Assembly (NCBI RefSeq): GCF_009856605.1
Contig: NZ_CP047244.1
Coordinates: 229,398 to 293,397 of the forward strand
Reading direction: 5' to 3'
From: Trichormus variabilis 0441
GTDB lineage: Bacteria; Cyanobacteriota; Cyanobacteriia; Cyanobacteriales; Nostocaceae
DNA: 64,000 nt
Each line of letters begins with the position of its first letter. Positions within the stretch are counted from its first letter, which is position 1. A program made the position numbers and the translations under genes. The notes under the pieces were generated by a model. It was not told the origin of the DNA, did not search any database, and saw nothing but the letters and a program-made list of their open reading frames with translations. Below, one piece after another: positions 54,601-62,953 of this stretch.

Positions 54601-55211
54601 GTCGTCCACCATTACTAGACCCAAATCGCTCATATACTTTTAGCAATTACTTTGAATTAGGGTTTGCAGTTGATGATTTAGTAGCTGAATTTGGTTATTC
54701 ATTCGAGCGTAAATTTCTGGAATTACCACAATATTCAGGCTCATTAGATAGACTTACTGAACTAAAACAACGAATTGAAGAAGTATTACCTTTTGTAGAT
54801 TTAGAAAACGAAGCTACTCGCAGGGAAATTTTAATTGCACCGATTGTTACAGATTTAATTCATTATTCCCACGCTAAATTACGAATAGAATACAATATTA
54901 AAGTTGATAATAAACTCCAAGGTAATTTGGACTATTATCTACGAACAACAACAAATTTAATTGTGATTGAAGCCAAGCAAGCAGATATAAATAGGGGATT
55001 TATACAACTAGCCACTGAGATGATAGCTCTCGATAAATGGACTGATTCTACACAAGCTGAAATATTAGGAGCAGTAACTACAGGTAATGTTTGGCAATTT
55101 GGTAGATTAAATAGACAAAAACAAAGTATTGAACAAGCAATTAACCTTTATCGAGTGACTGAAGAATTGGAAGTTGTGGTCAGAACGTTGCTGGCTGCAC
55201 TGATGAATTAA
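54597..55211 (+). CDS. PD-(D/E)XK nuclease-like protein
   Basis: 204 residues from the ATG at 54597 (GGAGA ribosome site). The core is GNLDYYLRTTTNLIVIEAKQ, giving D112, E125 and K127 of a D...ExK active site. An N-terminal helical region contains RREILIAPIVTDLIHYSHAKL, and the following helix has RGFIQLATEMIAL. The type recalls the N-terminal nuclease domain of type I restriction enzymes (HsdR-like), here standing alone. Metal-dependent DNA cleavage is the known activity of the fold. It ends tail-to-tail with drmD, overlapping by 3 bases. Confidence 0.7.
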   Translation: MSRPPLLDPNRSYTFSNYFELGFAVDDLVAEFGYSFERKFLELPQYSGSLDRLTELKQRIEEVLPFVDLENEATRREILIAPIVTDLIHYSHAKLRIEYNIKVDNKLQGNLDYYLRTTTNLIVIEAKQADINRGFIQLATEMIALDKWTDSTQAEILGAVTTGNVWQFGRLNRQKQSIEQAINLYRVTEELEVVVRTLLAALMN

Positions 55212-57859
55212 CCGCTAACTGGATACAAATAAACTATACCTACAGGCTCAACTCGTACCGCCTTCACTTCATAAATTGCTTCAATTCGTGCTGGTTCCCG
55301 TACTAACTCTTGGGCTAACATATTTAGCCGCTTATCCCAATGGCGACGGTCTGCTTCTAACTGACGCAATTCTTCTTCAGGAAATAATGAAAGCTGTAGG
55401 GGTTGTTCGGTTTCTTGTTTAGTTTTGAGAATGCGATCGCGTTGTTCCTCCAAAATCTTCTTCATTTCCTCAGCTTCCTTTTGTCCCCGTGCTGTCAGCT
55501 TTTTCTTAGCGCGTTCAGCTAGTACCTCTGCGCGTTTGTGCAAATGTGGTGTCAACTCTCCCACATCCTGAGATGTAGCTTGACATAAGCGTTGTCTCAC
55601 TGATGCGGGAACCTCTCGCAACCGGGGAGAAGCCAAGGAAGTTTCCAATAAAGCTAAAACATCCTCCTTTTGTCCTTCTGGTAAAGCTTGTAACTTTTTA
55701 CGCCCTCTAGTTACTGGGTCTGACCACTCCGCAGCCACAGCAATTACTTCATCATGTAATCTAGTAGCGCGATCGCCATATAGAGATAAGCGTCCTAAAA
55801 TTAACACTTTGGGTAAAGGTTCATCCGTGAGACACACGCAAGCACGAGTTAATTCATCATGGGTAAAACCCTGCGATAAAAAGCGTCCTAGCAATCGCTG
55901 TACCAATCGGTGTTCCAAATGCAAGTGAACTACATCGCCATCCAACGTACCGGAGTCACGGAAGATTACCGGACGAATAGGAGCTTCCCGCCGCCATTCC
56001 CAAGGTTTTTGACCGTGTTTTCGCGGTATTCTTAAGGTATCAAGGGTACTAGCCCAGGTAGGGTCTGCTCCCAAGCGTTGGTTAAGAGATGGTACTATCC
56101 AACGTGCAGTGGTAGGGTCATTAGCTGCCTCATTAGCATCCACAGGTGCAAGCGAACTGACTCCCAAAATTTCCAAAGAAGCGGAAATAGCATCCCGAAA
56201 ATGGCGGTCATCCAGTCCCAACCAGTCCTGCGAAGTTTTGAGCATTTCTTGAAGTTGTGCTACTTGGTTCACCAATTGCTCTTTCCTGAGTCTAATTTCC
56301 TCCAATTCTTCATCAACTACTTGGGAGAAAGCGTTGGCTTGAGTTTCAGACTGGTCTACTTTTTTGATTACCTCAGCAATTGAATTTGCTTGTTCATGGC
56401 GAATACCCCCTTCCAGCAATCTTGATAAATTCTTCTCTACCACTGGGGAAAGGCTACCCAGTTCTTTTTGTATGGTTGCCGTCTTTTTAATTAAGATATC
56501 TAGTACCCGGTCTTCAGCTCGCTGTGGCAGTGCAAAATAGTAACAGCGAACAATAGGCGATCGTTGCAGTTTTCTATCAATCCGCCCATTTCGCTGTTCC
56601 ATACGGCTGGGATTCCAGGGAACGTCAAAGTGGAACAAATCGGCACAGTTATTTTGTAGGTTTACCCCCTCCCGTGCTGCGTCGGTGGCAATGAGGATAC
56701 GCAGAGGATGGCGAGACGGGTCAGTATTAAAAGCGAGTTTGATTGCTTCTCGACGTTCTTCGCTCATACCGCCGTGAAATACATCGATACGTTCATGCTC
56801 TTGGTCTGAGCCTGCAATCAACGCTTCTAATTGCTGTTGAAGGTAACGTTTTGTATCTGTATACTCAGTAAATATAATTACACGGCGGTCATTCCAAGTA
56901 GCCCCTGGCTCACCCAAATTTGGACACAGATTACTACGAATCCAATTTTCTAGTTCTTTGATGCGGGGATCTGGCTGATAACGTGCAGCATTTGCAGTCT
57001 CAGACATTTCTTCTAGTAGTTCTAATTCGCGGGCTGTAAGTGCAGATGTGGTAGCTTGACTAGTTGCTGCCATCATCTGAGCATCTTCTTCTGCCTGTAC
57101 TTCTATTTCGTCAAGTTCAGCGCGGTCATCATCAGCCCCTGGAGGTTCCCACAGTAGCGGTAAATTACGTGACAATTTAGTTGTATTAGAAGTAGAAGCT
57201 GCTTGCTTTTCAATTGCAGTACGATGCACCTTTAAAGTTCTAGCAAATGCTTCGATAGAGGAGAGTAAGCGTTTTTGCAGAGAAGTGACAACAAGCATCG
57301 CTGACTTTTGAGTGGATTTGGATGTATCTTTTAACCGTTCCTCACGTAGTTGGCGATATTCTTGTAACAATCGAGACAGCTTTAACTCTGGAGCATTTGC
57401 AGGTAGCCCATCAATAACTAGGGGGATAACTTGGCGATTAGGAAAATCTTCTCCTATTTCCCGGAGGTCGCGTTTTAATCGCCTTACCATCACAGTATCA
57501 AGGAGTTTTGGGTTACGAACAGGTACGCCTCGGCAAAACCGTTGTGGGTCAAGAATTTCTAGTAATGCGGCAAAGCTGTTAGAGTGGCCGTTGTGGGGAG
57601 TGGCAGACAGAAACAGCTTATGCTCAAACCGAGGTGCTAAGTCACGGACAGTTCGTGTCAGTTGAGAATCAACAGCATATTTGGCACCACTTGCTGGGGC
57701 GGCGTTATGAGCCTCATCAAGTATCAGCATTGATGCAGCAGAAAAATCACCTAACCAATCACGTAATGGTTGGGATTTCAATCTCTGCTTTACAAAAGTG
57801 GTATCCCTATGCCGGTATAGTAAAACCGCGAAAGCGGGGAGGATATTTTGATGCAGCAA
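55208..57859 (-). pseudogene. drmD: DISARM DrmD, SNF2-type helicase, N-terminus lost
   Basis: An 883-residue frame. Motif II is MLILDEAHNAAP (about 44-55), followed by motif III LSATPHNGH, and helicase-C motifs TDAAREGVNLQNN and MEQRNGRIDRKLQ, then a long C-terminal coiled region. The expected first 200 or so residues, with Walker A, are absent. The frame upstream of about residue 25 is antisense to another gene, so the true gene is cut there. Without motif I it should not hydrolyse ATP. DrmD is the class-1 DISARM helicase, and its normal place is just upstream of drmMI. Confidence 0.85.
57750..57800. other. Sharp junction between the DISARM region and the plasmid-type region
   Basis: To the left, the minus strand encodes the truncated DrmD (PLRDWLGDFSAASMLILDEA). 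To the right, the plus strand encodes a MerR-like HTH segment (ISISALQKWYPYAGIV) that lacks a normal upstream region. Both genes are cut within about 25 bases near 57770-57785. No terminal repeats or duplications are seen at the joint, so it looks like an illegitimate or deletion event rather than a clean transposon end. Confidence 0.6.
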
Positions 57860-58119
57860 CAGTTGAGATTGCTGATGTTTTTTACGTTGCTACCAAAATT
57901 CGGCGGTTGACGTATAAGGAATATTTACAGCAAGTAATTCCTGCTGGTGGCTTAGATGCTTATTTACAAAAAGTTAATGGCTTAACCCTTTATAACTTTT
58001 TGACCAAGCACATATCTGATGAAGAAAAAAATAACCCAATTGTGCAATCAGTAATTAGGAGAATTGAGCGCAATGAAGCATATCAACAAAGTGGCAGAGA
58101 CTTTGCAGGTGTCGCCTGA
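57766..58119 (+). CDS. Small HTH-like plasmid protein, N-terminus possibly altered by the junction
   Basis: 117 residues if the ATG at 57766 is used. ISISALQKWYPYAGIVKPRK looks like a MerR-type winged-helix start followed by RRLTYKEYLQQVIPAGGLDA. The helical C-terminus ends RDFAGVA. The ATG falls at the junction with the DISARM DNA, so this start may have been created by the rearrangement. It overlaps the next gene by about 47 bases in another frame. Confidence 0.55.
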   Translation: MVGISISALQKWYPYAGIVKPRKRGGYFDAATVEIADVFYVATKIRRLTYKEYLQQVIPAGGLDAYLQKVNGLTLYNFLTKHISDEEKNNPIVQSVIRRIERNEAYQQSGRDFAGVA

Positions 58120-58693
58120 TGTAGTACGTACCTGCTGTCGGTTGTTAGATTTAGCTTTGCAGCCAAATGATACGCTTGACGAAACAATCGAACAGCAATT
58201 AGTTCAACTTAAAGAGATAGCTTCTCGTGAAGGTATGTCCCTGGAAGAAGCTGCCCAGCACTTGATTGCAATGCGCGATCGCAAATCAGAAGTAGGCGAA
58301 CATAAATTCGACAAGCGCGAGTATATTAAACAGCGATTTGGCGTAGACCCAGAACAAGCTTCCCCCGATAGTTTTGTAGGAATACTTTATCGGGATGCAG
58401 ACAGGGGTATTCAGTTAGGAGAATTACGCCATAAAGTGGTGCTTGAATCTTCCACGCTTGCTCTAGAAGAATTTGTTTTTCATGGCAGTAGTTCGCTGGC
58501 TGAAGGTAATACTTCCGTTCCAGCTGGTTACGACCAGGCGCAAGAGCGAATCAATTCGCGCATTGATAACGATTTTTTCGGCAAAGTGAACTGGGGGGAA
58601 GAGATTCATCCTCTGTTGGTCGGTACATCGACACCGCAGCCCAGACAGTTGAAGTCCTCGCAGCCGAAAACCGGGCAATCTCCGAAGAAATAG
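58073..58693 (+). CDS. Plasmid-type hypothetical protein, probably frameshifted near its end
   Basis: 206 residues from the ATG at 58073 (a TTG at 58064 is an alternative; TAGGAGA precedes both). It begins MKHINKVAETLQVSPDVVRT, which looks helix-turn-helix-like, then a helical region. After the run of six G at 58593-58598 the tail (IHPLLVGTSTPQPRQLKSSQ) looks unnatural, while another frame reads RYIDTAAQTVEVLAAENRAI and runs on into the next gene. One extra G in the run would join both into one protein of about 290 residues ending in two membrane segments. Confidence 0.65.
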   Translation: MKHINKVAETLQVSPDVVRTCCRLLDLALQPNDTLDETIEQQLVQLKEIASREGMSLEEAAQHLIAMRDRKSEVGEHKFDKREYIKQRFGVDPEQASPDSFVGILYRDADRGIQLGELRHKVVLESSTLALEEFVFHGSSSLAEGNTSVPAGYDQAQERINSRIDNDFFGKVNWGEEIHPLLVGTSTPQPRQLKSSQPKTGQSPKK

Positions 58694-58701
58694 TTAGCCA
58701 G

Positions 58702-58950
58702 ATGCTACCCATCTGCTATCGAATACGGGATGAGAGTTTACTCAACTTGAGAAAAACATCTACCCAAGCAGTTGGTATAAATTTACTTTCGGTAGTAGCT
58801 GGTACTGTAGTTGGGACATGGGTAGCAATTCCCCCAACGCAGGATAAACAGGAGATTTATAGCATCCAGCCAATTTTGATTGGTGTGGGTATAGGTGAAT
58901 TAGTTGGTTTAATTTTGGCACTAGTAGTTATTTGGTTTACCAGGGAGTAA
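58702..58950 (+). CDS. Small two-helix membrane protein, or C-terminal part of the preceding gene
   Basis: 82 residues with two hydrophobic segments (LLSVVAGTVVGTWVAI and ILIGVGIGELVGLILALVVI). The same frame is open upstream of the ATG for about 40 codons and reads as good protein there, without any start codon. It is therefore either the C-terminus of the frameshifted protein above or a separate small membrane protein. The next gene begins 2 bases after its stop. Confidence 0.6.
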   Translation: MLPICYRIRDESLLNLRKTSTQAVGINLLSVVAGTVVGTWVAIPPTQDKQEIYSIQPILIGVGIGELVGLILALVVIWFTRE

Positions 58951-58952
58951 GT

Positions 58953-59171
58953 ATGAGTGCAGCATTTGACTTTTTGGTTAACACTGCGGGTGGTTTGTTG
59001 ATGAACCTGGGTGTTTCTGGGATGGTGGGACAGCTATTAGGAGTGGGGGCCACTCTTGCCCTGCACCCTCTGTTACTACTAACCGGGATAGTTGTGGGTG
59101 GTGCAGGAATTGCGATCGCCCGCGAGTTAAACAAGCGCCCTCAGTTGCAGTTGGTTGTTGATAATACGTGA
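58953..59171 (+). CDS. Small membrane protein, 72 residues
   Basis: From the ATG at 58953 with GGGAG upstream. It has hydrophobic segments (NTAGGLLMNLGVSGMVGQLL and LHPLLLLTGIVVGGAGIAIA) and a short basic tail. It is glycine-rich and small, like a pilin-type or VirB2/VirB3-sized component, but no specific family can be assigned. It is part of a tight rightward operon of similar genes. Confidence 0.6.
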   Translation: MSAAFDFLVNTAGGLLMNLGVSGMVGQLLGVGATLALHPLLLLTGIVVGGAGIAIARELNKRPQLQLVVDNT

Positions 59172-59178
59172 GGGGTAA

Positions 59179-60024
59179 ATGATGTTTACTCCTACACCTG
59201 TGCGAAATAAACAACCAAGTCGAAGAAGACAAAAGGTAAATGTCACCCTGTGGACGGTTTGTTCGACTGTTAGTGCGCTGTCTGTTATCGGGGCGGTTGC
59301 ATTAATGGTTGGATGGAAGCAACAAATTCCAGGTAATCAGATATCGGAGGTACAGCAAGTAAAGGCGCAAGTTGCCCAAATTCGAGAAGTGTACTTAGAA
59401 AAGCTTTCCCGTACTGACTATAATATAGACCATCTGTCCAGTTACTCCTCAGTAGAAGGTGCGCCTACTCTTACAGGCTGGCGACAGTTAGCGGCGGCAT
59501 TGTGGGGACAGCAATTGCGGGGTGAAATATCCAGAATGCAGGCTAATGAGAAATCTGGGTTTTACCGCCTTCATTATATGCCGGCACTGGAGATAGTTAA
59601 ATTCAACTCGCTGGATGTTTTACTAGAAGCGGCTTCTGGAAATAATAGTTTTTATTGGGGATACCGCAAAACCGATGGTACGAAAGTTGAGGAGAAGATA
59701 CCAACCGGGGCTGCTGCTGTTTTGATCTTGGGTAAATTAGAGGCGATTGATTACGCCCAGAATTTGGAATCTCAACCATCGGTCGATCTGAATCAAATGC
59801 TAATTCAGATTAGGAATGCTCAAGAACCATACTCTCTTGCACAGGCGCAGCTGTTACGGGCGCGGGGGTATTTAGACCCAGTAGAGCAGATGGCACAGGT
59901 GGCAGACATCCGCGAGAAAATACGCCAGAAAGAGGAGGAAAGGCGAATATATCTCCAACAAATGAAGAAGCAATTACCTAATCCAATTCCTAATAGAAAG
60001 CCTGTTAATAAATCAGGGGAGTGA
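59179..60024 (+). CDS. Single-pass membrane protein of the plasmid operon
   Basis: 281 residues (ATGATG start; a second ATG 3 bases later is equally possible). A basic N-terminus is followed by one membrane helix (LWTVCSTVSALSVIGAVALM, about 24-43). Then comes a soluble domain with a coiled-coil start (EVQQVKAQVAQIREVYLEKL), ending in a charged helix (IREKIRQKEEERRIYLQQMK). The topology, inside N-terminus and outside domain, resembles bitopic components of conjugation machines (VirB8/VirB10-like), but no motif confirms this. Confidence 0.65.
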   Translation: MMFTPTPVRNKQPSRRRQKVNVTLWTVCSTVSALSVIGAVALMVGWKQQIPGNQISEVQQVKAQVAQIREVYLEKLSRTDYNIDHLSSYSSVEGAPTLTGWRQLAAALWGQQLRGEISRMQANEKSGFYRLHYMPALEIVKFNSLDVLLEAASGNNSFYWGYRKTDGTKVEEKIPTGAAAVLILGKLEAIDYAQNLESQPSVDLNQMLIQIRNAQEPYSLAQAQLLRARGYLDPVEQMAQVADIREKIRQKEEERRIYLQQMKKQLPNPIPNRKPVNKSGE

Positions 60025-60028
60025 TGTC

Positions 60029-60595
60029 ATGTATGTCAAGTTTGCTGCTGCGATAATTTGCATAGCTTTGTGTTCGCTCAATGTTGTAGCGGCAGTCAAA
60101 CGTACCCCTATTCGTACTACCCTTGAAGGTTCAACTCGCACAACGGTTGAGATGATGCCATCTCCTAATTCAGGAGTGCATTGGATGAGTGCAGTTATAT
60201 TTTTGGCTGGGTTTGCTTGTTTCTTGAGTTGGGGAATTTCTGACTATAACAATGCAGTTGAAGAAACAGATGAAGTTTCTGAACACTTGGGAAATTCTGG
60301 CAATCAACAACTTCATGTTGGTGTTTCTAATACTGATATTCAGCCTTCTTTAATCCCCCCAGTTTCGCCTCCTGGGATGAGGTTTAATAACGAGTTTTCT
60401 GCTAAGAATGTCGTTCAATTTTCTCCTCGTTCTGCTGTTTCTGGATTAGGGCGAGTAGATAGTGGTCATTTTGTTGAAGATGGAGTGCAAAATCAAACTG
60501 GAATGTTATCTCCAGAAGAGTTTTACGCCCAACTTCAAGATGAAGATTTTTGGGAAGATACTAACTCCCAAATAAATAATAAACCCGCCAGCTAG
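60029..60595 (+). CDS. Secreted or membrane protein of the plasmid operon
   Basis: 188 residues. An N-terminal signal-like segment (FAAAIICIALCSLNVVAAV) is followed by a second hydrophobic helix (MSAVIFLAGFACFLSWGI, about 52-70) and a soluble, low-complexity acidic C-terminal half (QLQDEDFWEDTNSQ). It starts 4 bases after the previous stop. The function is unknown. Confidence 0.6.
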   Translation: MYVKFAAAIICIALCSLNVVAAVKRTPIRTTLEGSTRTTVEMMPSPNSGVHWMSAVIFLAGFACFLSWGISDYNNAVEETDEVSEHLGNSGNQQLHVGVSNTDIQPSLIPPVSPPGMRFNNEFSAKNVVQFSPRSAVSGLGRVDSGHFVEDGVQNQTGMLSPEEFYAQLQDEDFWEDTNSQINNKPAS

Positions 60596-60617
60596 TTAGT
60601 TAATTTGAGGTCATATT

Positions 60618-61106
60618 ATGAGTAGAAATCAACGCCGTAATTTTGATGTTGATTATTCTGAAGGTGGAGCAATTGTGCCTGCCAATCGTTTGCAAAATAT
60701 GTTGCAGCAGGTACAGCAAGGAGGAATGGTAAATCAGCAACCTAACATTTCTCCTATGACCACTTATGATACTCAACCAGTAGAGGTGAGGTATATTAAT
60801 GCACCTACTCCTTATAAGTCCAGGGTTCCTCAGATAGAAATTCCCTATATTGAGACTTGGAAAGCACATCGGCTACACCCACAGAATCCCTGGAGATTTG
60901 GCTGGTATCCAGTATATTTTTTATCAGATGTAATTAAATCTCCTGTGGGTGTCGCTGCTGTAGGAGTGTGGTTGTTAATAATGCTGTTGAATTTTCTCCT
61001 TAATGGCAGTTACACCGGGCCAGGATATGCAGCTGGGAAGAAGATTGAAGTTGTACCCAAAGAAGTTCCTTCTTTTGCCCTGCCTGTGGTTAAGCAGTTG
61101 GAATAA
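60618..61106 (+). CDS. Membrane protein of the plasmid operon
   Basis: 162 residues. A polar N-terminus begins SRNQRRNFDVDYSEGGAIVP, a middle region follows, then one membrane helix (VGVAAVGVWLLIMLLNFLLN, about 116-135) and a short C-terminus. An ATG start with TTTGAGGTC upstream is plausible. Its stop overlaps the next start (TAATG at 61104-61108), so the two are coupled. Confidence 0.6.
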   Translation: MSRNQRRNFDVDYSEGGAIVPANRLQNMLQQVQQGGMVNQQPNISPMTTYDTQPVEVRYINAPTPYKSRVPQIEIPYIETWKAHRLHPQNPWRFGWYPVYFLSDVIKSPVGVAAVGVWLLIMLLNFLLNGSYTGPGYAAGKKIEVVPKEVPSFALPVVKQLE

Positions 61107-61447
61107 TGTGGGTAAAGGCAATTTTTTGGTTCGTACTGCTGGTGTGGATTGCAGATATCTTGCAACCAGGATATTTGCAGTTTTATAACTGGCGTAATGC
61201 TGTGGCATTGGCACAAAAGCTTCAATTTTTATCGCCAACAGTTGTTTCCACTGCTGCACCTAGCGTGAATATATCTTCTAATCCTGTCTCTACGCGTTAT
61301 TCCCCTAAAGTTCAGGAATCTGCAACATCCGGAGATGGCCTAAATTCTCCTGATTGCCGTGTAGCTCAGAATGATTTTGAGGAAGTATTGAATACTGCAA
61401 AGATTGGTTGTTGGCAGGTTTCTCCTGCTAATGCAAAAAGGCGTTGA
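61106..61447 (+). CDS. Small secreted/membrane protein of the plasmid operon
   Basis: 113 residues. The N-terminal hydrophobic helix (AIFWFVLLVWIADIL) acts as anchor or signal, then a soluble tail with two cysteines (SPDCRVAQND and IGCWQVSP). It overlaps the upstream stop by one base and is followed by the peptidase gene 4 bases later. The two cysteines might form a disulphide bond outside the membrane. Confidence 0.6.
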   Translation: MWVKAIFWFVLLVWIADILQPGYLQFYNWRNAVALAQKLQFLSPTVVSTAAPSVNISSNPVSTRYSPKVQESATSGDGLNSPDCRVAQNDFEEVLNTAKIGCWQVSPANAKRR

Positions 61448-61451
61448 AACA

Positions 61452-62102
61452 ATGCGAATAATCTTTGAAACTGACGGTAAAAAGGAGGTTAGTAATTCGA
61501 CTGTAACTAGTTTGGATGAGACAGCCGATACTAATTCCAGTGAAAGTTGGAGATATGCGATCGCCACTTCAGTTGTCATTGCAGCTATGGTCATTCCCCA
61601 GGTTTCTGGATGGATTGAATCTCAATTGTTAGTTAAATCTCTCCAGAATCTAATACTACCTAGAACTGTTGTTAGTAATAAGGTTTTAAATAACGGTCGA
61701 ATTGCCTTTCCTACTGCGGCTGGTACTCCTGTAACTAGTGAATTTGGTTGGCGCACACACCCCATTACAGGCGATCCCAAGTTTCACAGGGGAATTGATT
61801 TTGGCGCAGCCAAGGGTACGCCAATTTATGCGGTTGATGCTGGCCGAGTAGCTTTTGCGGGTGACAAGGATGGTTACGGCAAAGCAGTTATTATTCAGCA
61901 TCAGGGAAGTTTATCTACTCTCTACGGTCATGCCAGTCAGCTGTATGTACAGCAGGGACAACTTGTTGTCCGTGGGCAGATGATTGCAGCAGTAGGTAGT
62001 ACGGGGTTTTCGACGGGGCCGCATTTACATTTTGAGGTTCACGTTAATGGTGTAGCACAGAACCCCCGCCCTTATTTACACGAGTATTTAGCAAACCGTT
62101 GA
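61452..62102 (+). CDS. M23-family metallopeptidase (peptidoglycan hydrolase)
   Basis: 216 residues from the ATG at 61452. A membrane helix (YAIATSVVIAAMVIPQVSGW) is followed by a linker and a full LytM domain. The zinc ligands are H and D in KFHRGIDFGA and H in HLHFEVHVNG; GTPIYAVDAGRVAFAG and STLYGHASQL complete the family pattern. The family cuts peptide cross-links of peptidoglycan. With the muramidase gene next door, it probably opens the wall locally for a secretion or conjugation channel. Confidence 0.92.
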   Translation: MRIIFETDGKKEVSNSTVTSLDETADTNSSESWRYAIATSVVIAAMVIPQVSGWIESQLLVKSLQNLILPRTVVSNKVLNNGRIAFPTAAGTPVTSEFGWRTHPITGDPKFHRGIDFGAAKGTPIYAVDAGRVAFAGDKDGYGKAVIIQHQGSLSTLYGHASQLYVQQGQLVVRGQMIAAVGSTGFSTGPHLHFEVHVNGVAQNPRPYLHEYLANR

Positions 62103-62128
62103 AAGTTATTTAGCTATTGGCAAGAGCA

Positions 62129-62953
62129 ATGCAAATTGTACCGATTTTTATATCAGGTGTGGTTGGTGCAGCCTGCTCTGTTGCATTTTCTTATGGAGTA
62201 GCTTCACTGCCATGTGGATTGGTATCCAAGGGTGCGGATAGTGTTTGCCAAGTGCGTAGTTTCGGTAAGGCAGTTGATAGTTGGAAATTTGGGTTTATTG
62301 TTGGTGGTTTAGTAGGATGGATTTTCAGTCCTCGTCATCAATTTATATCCCGTTTTCAACCCATTCATTTGTCAACTGCTTCCTTAATTACTTTAGGCAT
62401 TTATTTCTCAATTTCTCAAGGTAATAGTGTTTCTTCATTGTCGTCAAATAGTTTAAAAGGAAGAGTTAGTGCAAGAGATTACTCACCACATCATTATTCA
62501 CCACGGTTGAGTGCTTTTTTAGCAACAATTCGTTGGGCAGAAACAGGAACCAGTGAGCCAGAAAGTTATCGCAAGTTAGTATTTAACGGAACTTTTAATA
62601 ATTTTTCTACACACCCGTTAAAGAAACAGTGCGCTCCTATTAATGGTAAAAATGTTTGTTCGACTGCGGCTGGTGCTTATCAAATGTTAGATATAAGTTG
62701 GTATGACCTTCAACCAAAGTTAAACTTAAAAGATTTTAGTCCAGCTTCTCAGGACAAAATGGCAATTGAATATATTCGTCGTAATAATGCTTTAAATGAC
62801 ATTGAAGCAGGAAGATTTGATACTGCTGTATGCAAAGTAGGTAAAATTTGGGCCAGTCTTATTTGCAACTCGTACAATCAAAACCCAAAATCTTTAGAAG
62901 AGTTACGTAATTATTATCAAAAAATGTTGGTAGTTTATGGAGGTCAAAAATAG
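62129..62953 (+). CDS. GH104/lysozyme-like muramidase
   Basis: 274 residues from the ATG at 62129 (a TTG at 62117 is in frame). Two N-terminal hydrophobic segments (VPIFISGVVGAACSVAFSYG and FGFIVGGLVGWIF) are followed by the catalytic domain: FLATIRWAETGTSEPESYRK with the likely acid glutamate, a FNNFSTHP loop and STAAGAYQMLDISWYDL, the lysozyme-like pattern of GH104/phage endolysins. It hydrolyses the sugar backbone of peptidoglycan. It is the last gene of the rightward operon and overlaps the end of the opposing endonuclease gene by 10 bases. Confidence 0.85.
   Translation: MQIVPIFISGVVGAACSVAFSYGVASLPCGLVSKGADSVCQVRSFGKAVDSWKFGFIVGGLVGWIFSPRHQFISRFQPIHLSTASLITLGIYFSISQGNSVSSLSSNSLKGRVSARDYSPHHYSPRLSAFLATIRWAETGTSEPESYRKLVFNGTFNNFSTHPLKKQCAPINGKNVCSTAAGAYQMLDISWYDLQPKLNLKDFSPASQDKMAIEYIRRNNALNDIEAGRFDTAVCKVGKIWASLICNSYNQNPKSLEELRNYYQKMLVVYGGQK

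Noticed and set aside
57634..57765. N-terminal extension of the plus-strand gene at 57766 into drmD
   Set aside because: This part is the antisense of conserved DrmD helicase sequence.
57784..57859. First residues of the DrmD frame (MLHQNILPAFAVLLYRHRDT)
   Set aside because: Antisense to the plus-strand HTH-type gene and not helicase-like; it is read-through across the junction.
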